A stretch of 64,000 nt of DNA, taken from NCBI RefSeq assembly GCF_001286805.1, contig NZ_CXYV01000002.1, positions 186,001 through 250,000 of the forward strand. Reading direction: 5' to 3'. The DNA comes from Kallipyga gabonensis (GTDB taxonomy: Bacteria; Bacillota; Clostridia; Tissierellales; Peptoniphilaceae). A model generated the notes under the pieces. The model saw only the letters and a list, made by a program, of their open reading frames with translations. It did not search any database and was not told where the DNA came from. The stretch's first letter is position 1. Every line of letters starts with the position of its first letter. The translations under genes were made by a program, and so were the position numbers. This document shows positions 17,845 to 25,225 of the stretch, in pieces.

Positions 17845-18858
17845 TTAATTGTAGGTTTCTTCTTTGAGCGAGTAAGAAGCGATCAAAGCAAGAGCAAGAA
17901 CTGCACCCTTAACTGCGGGTAGGACATAGAAGGGAACAGCCATAATGGTCAAGCCGTTTTCCAAGGTGGATACCAGAGCTGCACCCAGCATAGTACCTAA
18001 GGCGTTGGGTTTTTCAATTCCGCCCACGGTTTTCCCAACGAAGACGGCAGCCAGCGAAGGCATGAAGTAGTTATCCGCCCCCATAACCTGGGCCGAGCTG
18101 GACCGGGAAGCAACGAGGATGGCCCCGATGGCGATAAAGACAGCGGTGATCATCCCTGCCATGTAGCGGTACTTTTTCACATTGATGCCGGATAATTGGG
18201 CAGCCTGCTTGTTCCCACCAATGGCGTAGAGGTAGCGACCCTGTTTGGTGTAGTTTAAGAAAACATGGGCGGCAATGACGCAGGCGAACATGATAATGAT
18301 GATGATGGGAGCCCGTCCCAAGGCGGAGAAAGAATCCTCAAGCATGACGCGGGCGGGGGCCGCTCCCCAGGAGGTTTTCATTCCGGTGGAGACGGCGCCG
18401 CCGCCGATGTACCATTGGCCCAGTCCCTGGTGGACAAACATCAGGGCAACGGTGGCCAACATATCCGGAATCTTGCAGACCAGAATCATGAACATGGTCA
18501 GCTGGTACATAATCAGGGTGACGACCAGGCAAACGATGATGGACATGGCCAGGCTTAAGCCGAACCAGAGGTAGGCAGAGACAAAGACATAAGCCGAGCA
18601 GGAGGCCAGGGTGCAGGCCGACATATCAAAACCGTCCGGGGCCATGGTGATCGTGAGTGCAATACCGAAAACGGTGTTGATGGACATAGCCCTCAAAATA
18701 TTGATCATGTTATCGCCGGAGAGGAAGGATGGCCCTCGTAAGAGTGAGAAAAGAAGGAAGCTGAGGATAAGGGCTAAGAGGGCTGCCCAGTTGATGAGGG
18801 TATGTAAAAAATCATTGGATTTTGTGGACTTCTTTTCCTTAATGACATTATCATTCAT
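17845..18858 (-). CDS. ABC importer permease of the mtnKA operon (RbsC-like)
   Basis: A 337-residue membrane protein with about 8-10 hydrophobic segments and the RbsC-family signs GFDMSACTLASCSAYVF and GRYLYAIGGNKQAAQLSG. Its ATG overlaps the ATPase stop as ATGA, showing tight coupling. It is followed at once by mtnK. Such a permease next to mtnK implies that the pentose is taken up as the free sugar. Confidence 0.93.
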   Translation of the reverse strand: MNDNVIKEKKSTKSNDFLHTLINWAALLALILSFLLFSLLRGPSFLSGDNMINILRAMSINTVFGIALTITMAPDGFDMSACTLASCSAYVFVSAYLWFGLSLAMSIIVCLVVTLIMYQLTMFMILVCKIPDMLATVALMFVHQGLGQWYIGGGAVSTGMKTSWGAAPARVMLEDSFSALGRAPIIIIIMFACVIAAHVFLNYTKQGRYLYAIGGNKQAAQLSGINVKKYRYMAGMITAVFIAIGAILVASRSSSAQVMGADNYFMPSLAAVFVGKTVGGIEKPNALGTMLGAALVSTLENGLTIMAVPFYVLPAVKGAVLALALIASYSLKEETYN

Positions 18859-20387
18859 GCGATTTCCTCCCGATTCTTATTGGGTCCACCGACCGAATAG
18901 TACATGATTTCTTCATCTGAGGTCTCTGCGGCCACCAGCTCAGCGACGATTTTTCCGCTGTACATGACATAAATTCGATCAGCCAGAGAGAGCAATTCTT
19001 CATTTTCACTGGAAGCGTAGATGACACCTTTTCCATTGGCAGCGATGTTATTAATCAGCTTAAAAATATCCCGCTTTGCCCCGACATCCACCCCTTTTGT
19101 GGGTTCATCAAAAATGTAGAGGAGGGAATCTGCAGCCAGCCATTTTCCAACGGCAACTTTTTGTTGGTTACCACCGGAAAGGTTAGCGACTTTCTGCCGA
19201 ATGGAGGGGGTTTTAATGCCCAGGGCCTCAACAAAGGAATCTGCGTTCTTTTTCACCCGATCCTTATTGATAAAGGACATAGAACAAAGTTTTCCCAAGG
19301 TGGCCGCTGCCAGGTTGAAGGAAACGGATTCGTGGACCAGGACGCCCTCTTTCCGCCGCTCCTCCGGTACCAGACCGATCCCTGCCTTTACGGCTTGGGA
19401 AGGAGAGTGGACCTTGATTTCCTGGCCACCCAGACTATTTCCTTCGCTTTCACTGGGATAGGCACCGAAAATAGTTTTGCAGAGCTCCGACTTTCCTGCA
19501 CCCACCAAACCAGCGATGCCCACTATTTCTCCGGCATGGACGGTGAGGTTAATCCCCTCCAAACGTCCGGCTTCGGAGGAAAGATTCTTCGTTTCAAAGA
19601 TGACATCCCCGATGGGGACCTTGGTCTTCTGGTAGGTATCGGATAAGCTCCGCCCCAACATCTTCTCTACGATTTCTGAGGAAGTGGTAGCGGGCGTAAT
19701 CTCTTTCGTATCGACAATCTTCCCATTCCTCATTACCGTATATTTTTCGCAGATTTCCAGGACTTCGTTCAACCTGTGGCTAATGAAGATAATGCCCAGA
19801 TCGGATTCTTCCTTGAGCTTTCTCATCACATTGAAGAGCTCCCGGGTCTCATTGTTGCTGAGCGGGGCTGTCGGCTCATCCAGGATGAGGAAATTGCAGT
19901 TTTCCCGGATGGCTCGGGCAATGAGGACCATCTGCTTTTGTGCCAGGGTTAAGGATTGAGCCTGGGCCTTCACATTGATGGAGTCCATATTCAGCCGCTT
20001 GAGGGCCTTTCGAGCCTCTTCTTCGATTCGAGACCACTTGACCTTGACTCCACCCTCTAAAACCATATCGTTCAGCATGATGTTTTCTGCAACGGAAAGG
20101 GTGGGAACCAGGGCGGTGTCCACTTCCTGGTAGACGGTCTGAATGCCATGTTGTTGAGCCGTCTGGGGGCTGCGAAGTTCTACAACCTGGCCATTCAGAA
20201 GTACCTCGCCCTCATACTTGGGGTTAGCCCCGGAAAGAACTTTCATCAAGGTTGATTTTCCGGCTCCGTTGGCTCCAACGATGGCTGCGATCTCTCCTGA
20301 ATAGATGGTAAGATCCACCTGATCCAGGGCTTTGACGCCCGGGAAGGTGATTGAAATATTCTTGGCTTGTATTGTCATTTTTTCCAT
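18855..20387 (-). CDS. ABC importer ATPase of the mtnKA operon (RbsA-like)
   Basis: A 510-residue double-NBD ATPase. NBD1 has GANGAGKST, FLILDEPTAPLS and ISHRLNE. NBD2 has GLVGAGKSE, LSGGNQQK and YIFDEPTKGVD. NBD2 keeps a Lys in its P-loop (GAGKSE), whereas the other two RbsA-type proteins in the window have Arg there. It lies between the binding-protein gene, with an attenuator between them, and the permease. Confidence 0.95.
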   Translation of the reverse strand: MEKMTIQAKNISITFPGVKALDQVDLTIYSGEIAAIVGANGAGKSTLMKVLSGANPKYEGEVLLNGQVVELRSPQTAQQHGIQTVYQEVDTALVPTLSVAENIMLNDMVLEGGVKVKWSRIEEEARKALKRLNMDSINVKAQAQSLTLAQKQMVLIARAIRENCNFLILDEPTAPLSNNETRELFNVMRKLKEESDLGIIFISHRLNEVLEICEKYTVMRNGKIVDTKEITPATTSSEIVEKMLGRSLSDTYQKTKVPIGDVIFETKNLSSEAGRLEGINLTVHAGEIVGIAGLVGAGKSELCKTIFGAYPSESEGNSLGGQEIKVHSPSQAVKAGIGLVPEERRKEGVLVHESVSFNLAAATLGKLCSMSFINKDRVKKNADSFVEALGIKTPSIRQKVANLSGGNQQKVAVGKWLAADSLLYIFDEPTKGVDVGAKRDIFKLINNIAANGKGVIYASSENEELLSLADRIYVMYSGKIVAELVAAETSDEEIMYYSVGGPNKNREEIA

Positions 20388-20415
20388 ATTTTCACCCTAA
20401 TCCCTATTTTGAAAA

Positions 20416-20437
20416 GGAGAGAGTTTTCACTCTCTCC
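20416..20437 (-). terminator. Attenuator hairpin between binding-protein and ATPase genes
   Basis: A 9-base stem GGAGAGAGT / ACTCTCTCC with a 4-base loop, followed by TTTT on the minus strand. Its place after the binding-protein gene suggests partial termination, giving more binding protein than transporter subunits. Confidence 0.65.
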
Positions 20438-20480
20438 TCCAGACAATGTCAGATTTTCGTCACGCAATCTTCGTAAAAGC

Positions 20481-21689
20481 TTATTTGTGAATCAAATCTT
20501 TTGGCATCCAAGATGTCTCAGAGAGATAGTCCAGGTTACCATAGGTTTCACCCGCAATTTCTCCCAGGTTTTCAATCGTGGATTCGGGTTTGAGGTTGCT
20601 GGCTAAGATAGCTGTTCCGGGGATTTCGACAACGTCAACACCGGACTTCTGGGTGGCCGGATCATAGATCTTGTCATATTCGCCGGCAATTTCCAGGAGA
20701 AGGAGACGCATACCGATTTCGCCGTTCAGGGTCCAGTCGGTAGTTCCGGCTGCGGTCCAGATGTCAGGGCGAGTGTGCATGTTGGTGATGTCAACAGGGT
20801 CAATATCGACAGAAGCCATGGGCAGGGGGTTATCTCCGCTCATTGCTGCATTTTCAGAGATGGCTTTGTAGACGCCCTGGCCATAGAGGTCATAGTAAGC
20901 GATGATGCCATCAACATCTTCTCTCTTAATGCTCTGCAAGTAAGCAGCCGTAACGGTGTTGGCGGAGTCCATGGTGTCCTGGAGAGGCTGTACTTCACCG
21001 ACGGTCTTAATCTTGCCGGCATCTTCATATTCTTTCCAACCAACTTCTCTGCGGTCGAAGGGGCTGTTGAAATTGGGGCCTCTCCAAACCTTGATTAAGC
21101 GAACAGGGCCTTCTTCTTTACGGGCTTCTTTATCCTTAATCATCTGGTCAAGAAGAACGGTGACCAGGGACTTATCCTGCTGGAATAACTGGGTAACGCC
21201 GTCCAACTTCTTGTATTCGCCGTCGGTGTAGAACTGGGTATCGAAGGTGACAATCTTTAAATCGGGATACTGTTCCTTGATTTCCTTCAAGAACACATAG
21301 GAACCATCCTGGTTGCCGTGGCTGACCAGTAGACCATCGTAACCGGCGGAAGCACAGGTACGGATGGTATCTTGCCATTTGTTGAAGTCTCCGTCGCAGA
21401 AGAAGAATTCAAAATCCACACCCAAGGCGGCAGTCAATTTTGCACAAGAGTCTTTCCACATCTGGAAAATTGTGGCGGACGGGAGTTGCATGATGTAGGC
21501 CACCTTCTTTCCCTTGACCGGGTTCTCCGCTGTCGGTTCAGGTTCTTTCGAAGTGGATTCGCTGGTTTGTGAACTTTCAGCCGGAGTGCTTTCCGATGAC
21601 GGCTTGTCTCCATCTTTGCCACAAGCGGCAAAGGTAAACAGCATGACAAAAGCGAGCATAAGAGCTAAAATTTTCCGTTTTCGCAACAT
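20481..21689 (-). CDS. Binding lipoprotein of the mtnKA-operon ABC importer
   Basis: A 402-residue type I periplasmic-binding protein, longer than RbsB (about 300). It has a signal peptide with lipobox FAAC, an acidic/Ser-rich linker to about residue 55, then VAYIMQLPSATIFQMW, SHGNQDGSYV and MASVDIDPVD. It is the first gene of the operon, with a near-consensus promoter and GGAGGTG before the ATG. From context it should bind 5-methylthioribose, 5-deoxyribose or a related pentose; I know of no motif that proves this. Confidence 0.9.
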   Translation of the reverse strand: MLRKRKILALMLAFVMLFTFAACGKDGDKPSSESTPAESSQTSESTSKEPEPTAENPVKGKKVAYIMQLPSATIFQMWKDSCAKLTAALGVDFEFFFCDGDFNKWQDTIRTCASAGYDGLLVSHGNQDGSYVFLKEIKEQYPDLKIVTFDTQFYTDGEYKKLDGVTQLFQQDKSLVTVLLDQMIKDKEARKEEGPVRLIKVWRGPNFNSPFDRREVGWKEYEDAGKIKTVGEVQPLQDTMDSANTVTAAYLQSIKREDVDGIIAYYDLYGQGVYKAISENAAMSGDNPLPMASVDIDPVDITNMHTRPDIWTAAGTTDWTLNGEIGMRLLLLEIAGEYDKIYDPATQKSGVDVVEIPGTAILASNLKPESTIENLGEIAGETYGNLDYLSETSWMPKDLIHK

Positions 21690-21738
21690 TTTTCACACCT
21701 CCAAAATTAGGTTATTGGTATCGATTTCCTGTAACCTT

Positions 21739-21766
21739 ATTCTAGCACTTTTCTCTCCGCTGTCAA
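21739..21766 (-). promoter_or_regulatory. Sigma-A promoter of the mtnKA/importer operon
   Basis: Minus strand TTGACA (21761-21766) and TAGAAT (21739-21744) are spaced by 16 bases, ending 50 bases before the binding-protein start. Confidence 0.75.
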
Positions 21767-21824
21767 CAGATTTTCACAAAAATATAGTGATTTATCCATT
21801 TATTTCACAAAATATGGTCTTTTT

Positions 21825-21850
21825 TAACATTTTATAACATTTTAATGTTA
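21825..21850. promoter_or_regulatory. Candidate DeoR-regulator operator (tandem TAACATTTTA plus inverted arm)
   Basis: TAACATTTTA occurs twice in tandem (21825-21834 and 21835-21844), one helical turn apart. The second copy forms an inverted repeat TAACATT/AATGTTA (21835-21841 with 21844-21850). It sits between the divergent promoters, and a TATAAT for deoR follows at 21859-21864. Confidence 0.6.
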
Positions 21851-21922
21851 ATTTTTGATATAATCAGTGACAAGAGACAGGGAGAATTTCTCTCCTTCGA
21901 AAACGATTTGAAGAGGTGAGAT

Positions 21923-22681
21923 ATGACACGCAAGGTACGTTTGATGGCTGTTGCCCAGGAAATCCTGAAAAATCCCGCTTTCAAGATTTCATCTTTAGCA
22001 GAAAAATATGATGTTTCGGAAATGACCATACGTAGGGATTTGAAATATTTAGAAGAGCAGGGTGTTTTAACCCGCCACTTGGATGTGCCCAAGTCCGTTC
22101 CTTCCAGCGGGTCCTACGTCTTTAACAAGGCCTGCAAGGATGCCAGGGAGGAAAAATCTCAAATCGCCAAACATGCGGCCTCTCTCATTGAAAAAAATGA
22201 CATCATCATTTTAGATACCGGGTCTACCGTCAATTTGCTGGGCTCTCTCCTGCCCACGGACATTCCCTATACGGTCATTACCTATAGTGAAAACCTCCTC
22301 CCCTACCTGACCCTACGCCGGAATATACAGCTCATCTTCATCGGTGGCTACTACCACCACGAGTCCCGATCCTTTGAATCTACAGAAAATGTGGAATTTC
22401 TCAGCCACCTCCGGGCAACCAAGATGTTCATTTCCACCGCAGGAGTGGAAAAAAACGGCCTGACTTGCTTTAGCCAATATGAGGTCATTACAAAAAGAAC
22501 GGCCATCCAATCCTCTTTGAAAAGATACCTTCTGACCGACTCCTCCAAGTTCGGCATGACAAAGCCCGCCTTCTTTTCTTCTTTTGAAGAGATCGATGAG
22601 ATCATCACCGACAGGGGGCTGAGCCCGGAATGGAGAAAATATATGGAACAGTTGGATATTCAGCTAACCTTGGTCGGTTAG
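21923..22681 (+). CDS. DeoR-family transcriptional regulator
   Basis: A 252-residue regulator. The N-terminal HTH reads LAEKYDVSEMTIRRDLKYLEEQGVLTR (about residues 25-52) and the C-terminal sugar-phosphate sensor shows ILDTGSTVNLLG and STAGVEKNGLTC. It is divergent from the importer-mtnKA operon with a shared control region, so it is the likely regulator of that operon and responds to a phosphorylated pentose. A ribokinase-like gene follows 94 bases later on the same strand. Confidence 0.92.
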   Translation: MTRKVRLMAVAQEILKNPAFKISSLAEKYDVSEMTIRRDLKYLEEQGVLTRHLDVPKSVPSSGSYVFNKACKDAREEKSQIAKHAASLIEKNDIIILDTGSTVNLLGSLLPTDIPYTVITYSENLLPYLTLRRNIQLIFIGGYYHHESRSFESTENVEFLSHLRATKMFISTAGVEKNGLTCFSQYEVITKRTAIQSSLKRYLLTDSSKFGMTKPAFFSSFEEIDEIITDRGLSPEWRKYMEQLDIQLTLVG

Positions 22682-22775
22682 GAGGGGAGCCTACCCCCGG
22701 CCTTAGCCCGGTCCAAAACAGCATGAAAACTAAGGATTCACAATAACTCTTGAAAAACGTTCATAAGGAGGCGTC

Positions 22776-23651
22776 ATGCGTATCGTAAATTTCGGATCAT
22801 TGAATATTGATAAAACCTACCGGGTTCCCCATATGGTCAGGGAGGGCGAAACCCTCTCCTCCCTCTCCTACCGGGAGTTTGTCGGGGGTAAGGGCCTTAA
22901 CCAGTCTATCGCCATCGCCCGTGCCGGTGGGGAGGTATGGCATGCGGGCCTGGTTGGGGAAAGGGACGGGGACAGCCTGGTCCAGGCCCTCCAGGGCGCC
23001 GGGGTTCATACCGACTTTGTGGGCCGGTCCCCCCTCCCCTCCGGCCACACGGTCATCCAGATTAACAGCCAGGGGAACAACTCCATCATCGTTTCCGGCG
23101 GGGCCAACCGGGCCATCGACCCGGACTATGTGGATGCCGTCCTCGCCCATTTTGAAGAAGGCGACCTCATCCTCCTCCAAAATGAAATCTCCTGCCTCCA
23201 TGAGGTGATGGATAAGGCCGCTGAACGCAAACTCCGGATCTACCTCAACCCCTCCCCCATCGACGAAGACGTCCTGACCGCCCCCCTGGATCAGGTCCAC
23301 TGCTTCCTCATCAACGAAATTGAGGGCCAGGCCCTGACCGGTGCCTCAGATAGCGAAGAAATCCTGGCCCTCTTCAAGGAAAAATACCCCCAGGCCACCG
23401 TGGTCCTGACCCTAGGTGAAAAGGGGGCCATCTATCAGGACCAGGACCACCGCTTCTTCGCCCCCGCCGAGAAGATCCAACCCGTTGACACCACCGCCGC
23501 CGGTGATACCTTCTGTGGCTACTTCCTCGCCGCCATCACCAAGGGCCGGTCCATCGAAGATGCCATGACCCTGGCCAGCCGGGCCGCTGCAAAAACCTGC
23601 CTGACCCGGGGAGCTTCCAATGCTATCCCCAAACTGGCCGACCTGGCCTAG
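22776..23651 (+). CDS. PfkB/ribokinase-family sugar kinase (copy 2, altered catalytic motif)
   Basis: A 291-residue paralogue of the kinase at 4369-5244, with the same length, start and N-terminal FVGGKGLNQSIAIARAGG. The C-terminal signature reads DTTAAGDTF instead of DTTGAGDTF: the catalytic Asp is kept but the first Gly of the GAGD anion hole is Ala. AAGGAGG precedes the ATG and a strong terminator follows. Its codons are more G/C-rich than those of copy 1. It may be active with altered kinetics or specificity; context suggests a pentose substrate. Confidence 0.9.
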   Translation: MRIVNFGSLNIDKTYRVPHMVREGETLSSLSYREFVGGKGLNQSIAIARAGGEVWHAGLVGERDGDSLVQALQGAGVHTDFVGRSPLPSGHTVIQINSQGNNSIIVSGGANRAIDPDYVDAVLAHFEEGDLILLQNEISCLHEVMDKAAERKLRIYLNPSPIDEDVLTAPLDQVHCFLINEIEGQALTGASDSEEILALFKEKYPQATVVLTLGEKGAIYQDQDHRFFAPAEKIQPVDTTAAGDTFCGYFLAAITKGRSIEDAMTLASRAAAKTCLTRGASNAIPKLADLA

Positions 23652-23672
23652 GCTTCCAGCCCAAAAAGAAAA

Positions 23673-23703
23673 CCCCCTCCCGGATCCGGGAGGGGGCGTT
23701 TTA
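23673..23703 (+). terminator. Intrinsic terminator of the deoR-kinase unit
   Basis: A 24-base perfect palindrome (23673-23696, CCCCCTCCCGGA and its complement) followed by GTTTTATTATTTT. Confidence 0.9.
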
Positions 23704-23774
23704 TTATTTTTTCGAGGCGGTCGCTAACAGTTCAGTTGCGTGACCCTTCCATGGTCCGCCGGCCACCTTCAAAA

Positions 23775-24473
23775 TTAGAGGATCGACAGACCAGATGATT
23801 TGGCATCCTTGAGGAAGCCTTGAACGGTTTCTAACGAATACTCATTCAGATCCTTACCAAAGAGGTCCAGCTTTTTCAGGATGCTGGGGGGCACCGTGAT
23901 AATGTCGCAGCTGATGGATTCTGCCTGCTTGATATTGAAGGCCTCACGGGTGGAGGCCCAGAGGAGGTAGACATTTTTCTTCTGATGGCAAATCTCTGCC
24001 GCTTCCTTCATGAGGGGCATGGGGTCAACGCCCGTATCCGCCACGCGGCCGGCGAAGACGGAGACGATGGACTCGCCCTCCTCGCTGAGGACATCCACCA
24101 CATCTTTCACCTGATCAAGGGTGAAGATGGCCGTGATGTTGAGCTTAAAACCCTCTGCAGACAGCTTCTTAATTAAAGGAAGGCTGGACTCGCCCTTGGT
24201 GTTGGTCACCGGAATCTTGACAAAGACATTATCGCCCAAAGCAGAAATTGCCCTGGCCTCTTCCTCCATCTGGTCAAAATCATCTGAAAAAACCTCGAAG
24301 GAAACCGGACGGTCAGGAATCTCCTCCAAAACCTTCTTGGCAAAAGCCATGTAGTCCGTCACCCCGCCCTTCTTCATCAAAGAGGGATTGGTCGTGAAGC
24401 CGTCATGGCCCTTCTTGTAATCTTCCACCATCTCCTCAAACTTCGCACCATCCGAATACAACTTAATCTTCAT
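23775..24473 (-). CDS. Transaldolase/fructose-6-phosphate-aldolase-like protein (TalC type)
   Basis: A 232-residue class I aldolase fold, the length of TalC/FSA proteins. I start it at the ATG at 24473, which has GAGGAGG upstream; the frame is open to 24530. It has DGFTTNPSLMKK, the Schiff-base Lys in VFVKIPVTNTKGE, NITAIFTLDQ and VFAGRVADTG. It transfers or releases dihydroxyacetone units from ketose phosphates. It stands alone, convergent with the kinase gene across a terminator, and its upstream region is filled by a hairpin array. Substrates may include fructose-6-phosphate or a related ketose phosphate. Confidence 0.87.
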   Translation of the reverse strand: MKIKLYSDGAKFEEMVEDYKKGHDGFTTNPSLMKKGGVTDYMAFAKKVLEEIPDRPVSFEVFSDDFDQMEEEARAISALGDNVFVKIPVTNTKGESSLPLIKKLSAEGFKLNITAIFTLDQVKDVVDVLSEEGESIVSVFAGRVADTGVDPMPLMKEAAEICHQKKNVYLLWASTREAFNIKQAESISCDIITVPPSILKKLDLFGKDLNEYSLETVQGFLKDAKSSGLSIL

Positions 24474-24732
24474 GCTCTCCTCCTCAAGGATCCACTGATG
24501 GCTCAGGAGGACTCCCGCCCAACCAAGCACATCGCTCTATCACTCTTTTCATCACCTCTTATGATACCCGAGACCTGCCCTCCCTTCAATGATTTCCGGC
24601 TTGTGGGCTCATGAGGCCCCGAATCAGAACTTCCTACCGCCCCTCCCTCGAAATTTCTAGGGAAGGGAAAATAGTACACAACTTTCCCTGCTCCTGGCCA
24701 GGGCGGGTTTGAGCGGAGCCCAAAAGGTTGGC

Positions 24733-24961
24733 CCATACCCCTCCAAGTGGCGAGAACGGCGGGAAGGAGGGGGGTCCCCCTGCCCCTCCAAATGGAAAAA
24801 ACGGCGGGAAGGAGGGGTATCCCCTTGCCCCTCCAAATGGTGAAAACGGCGGAAAGGAGGGGTGACCCCGTACCCCTCCAAGTGGCGAGAGCGGCGGGAA
24901 GGAGGGGTATCCTCATACCCCTCCAAGTGGTGAAAACGGCGGGAAGGAGGGGTGTCCCCTA
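24733..24961. repeat. Five-unit 45-bp tandem hairpin array
   Basis: Units begin at 24737, 24782, 24827, 24872 and 24917, exactly 45 bases apart. Each has CCCCTCC, then a G/A-rich 21-base middle with ACGGCGGGAA, then GGAGGGG, so each can form a 7-9-base stem. All units point the same way. The array fills the 752-base space between the divergent transaldolase and ddl genes. Several open frames run through it only because 45 is a multiple of three. I see no gene in 24531-24732. Confidence 0.93.
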
Positions 24962-25024
24962 GAGTGACCCTCAAAAAAGGGAACCCGGTCTCTCCACACT
25001 GCCCCAGCCCACATGCCTCCACCA

Positions 25025-25107
25025 CCAGGCAGTCCCCAGGCCCGACCTGAGCGCATTGCAAATCCGGAGGATTTGCCTAAGCGAAGGCGGGTCTGGGGAC
25101 TGCCTGG
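25025..25107. repeat. Long nested inverted repeat upstream of ddl
   Basis: CCAGGCAGTCCCCAG (from 25025) pairs imperfectly with CTGGGGACTGCCTGG (to 25107) over about 22 bases. Inside lies a second stem GCAAATCC / GGATTTGC (25058-25065 with 25069-25076). A third, degenerate copy of the right arm follows at about 25113-25130. It could be an RNA or DNA hairpin; it has no T run, so it is not a simple terminator. Confidence 0.75.
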
Positions 25108-25158
25108 CCGTATCTGGGGGACTGCCCGGCCCATCTGGGATTTCCTCTTTTTTTGCAT

Positions 25159-25164
25159 TATAAT
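25159..25164 (+). promoter_or_regulatory. Probable -10 box of the ddl-murF promoter
   Basis: TATAAT, 62 bases before the ddl start; the -35 region 17 bases upstream (TGGGAT) is poor. Confidence 0.5.
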
Positions 25165-25225
25165 AGGGGGCATATGAGTAGTCGTATTTTTGATTCTGCT
25201 GGTGCAATAGATTTTGGAGATTTTC

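Noticed and set aside
24503-25061. Several long open frames through the 45-bp array on both strands
   Set aside because: They stay open because the period is a multiple of three; there is no ribosome site and the protein would be only low-complexity repeats.
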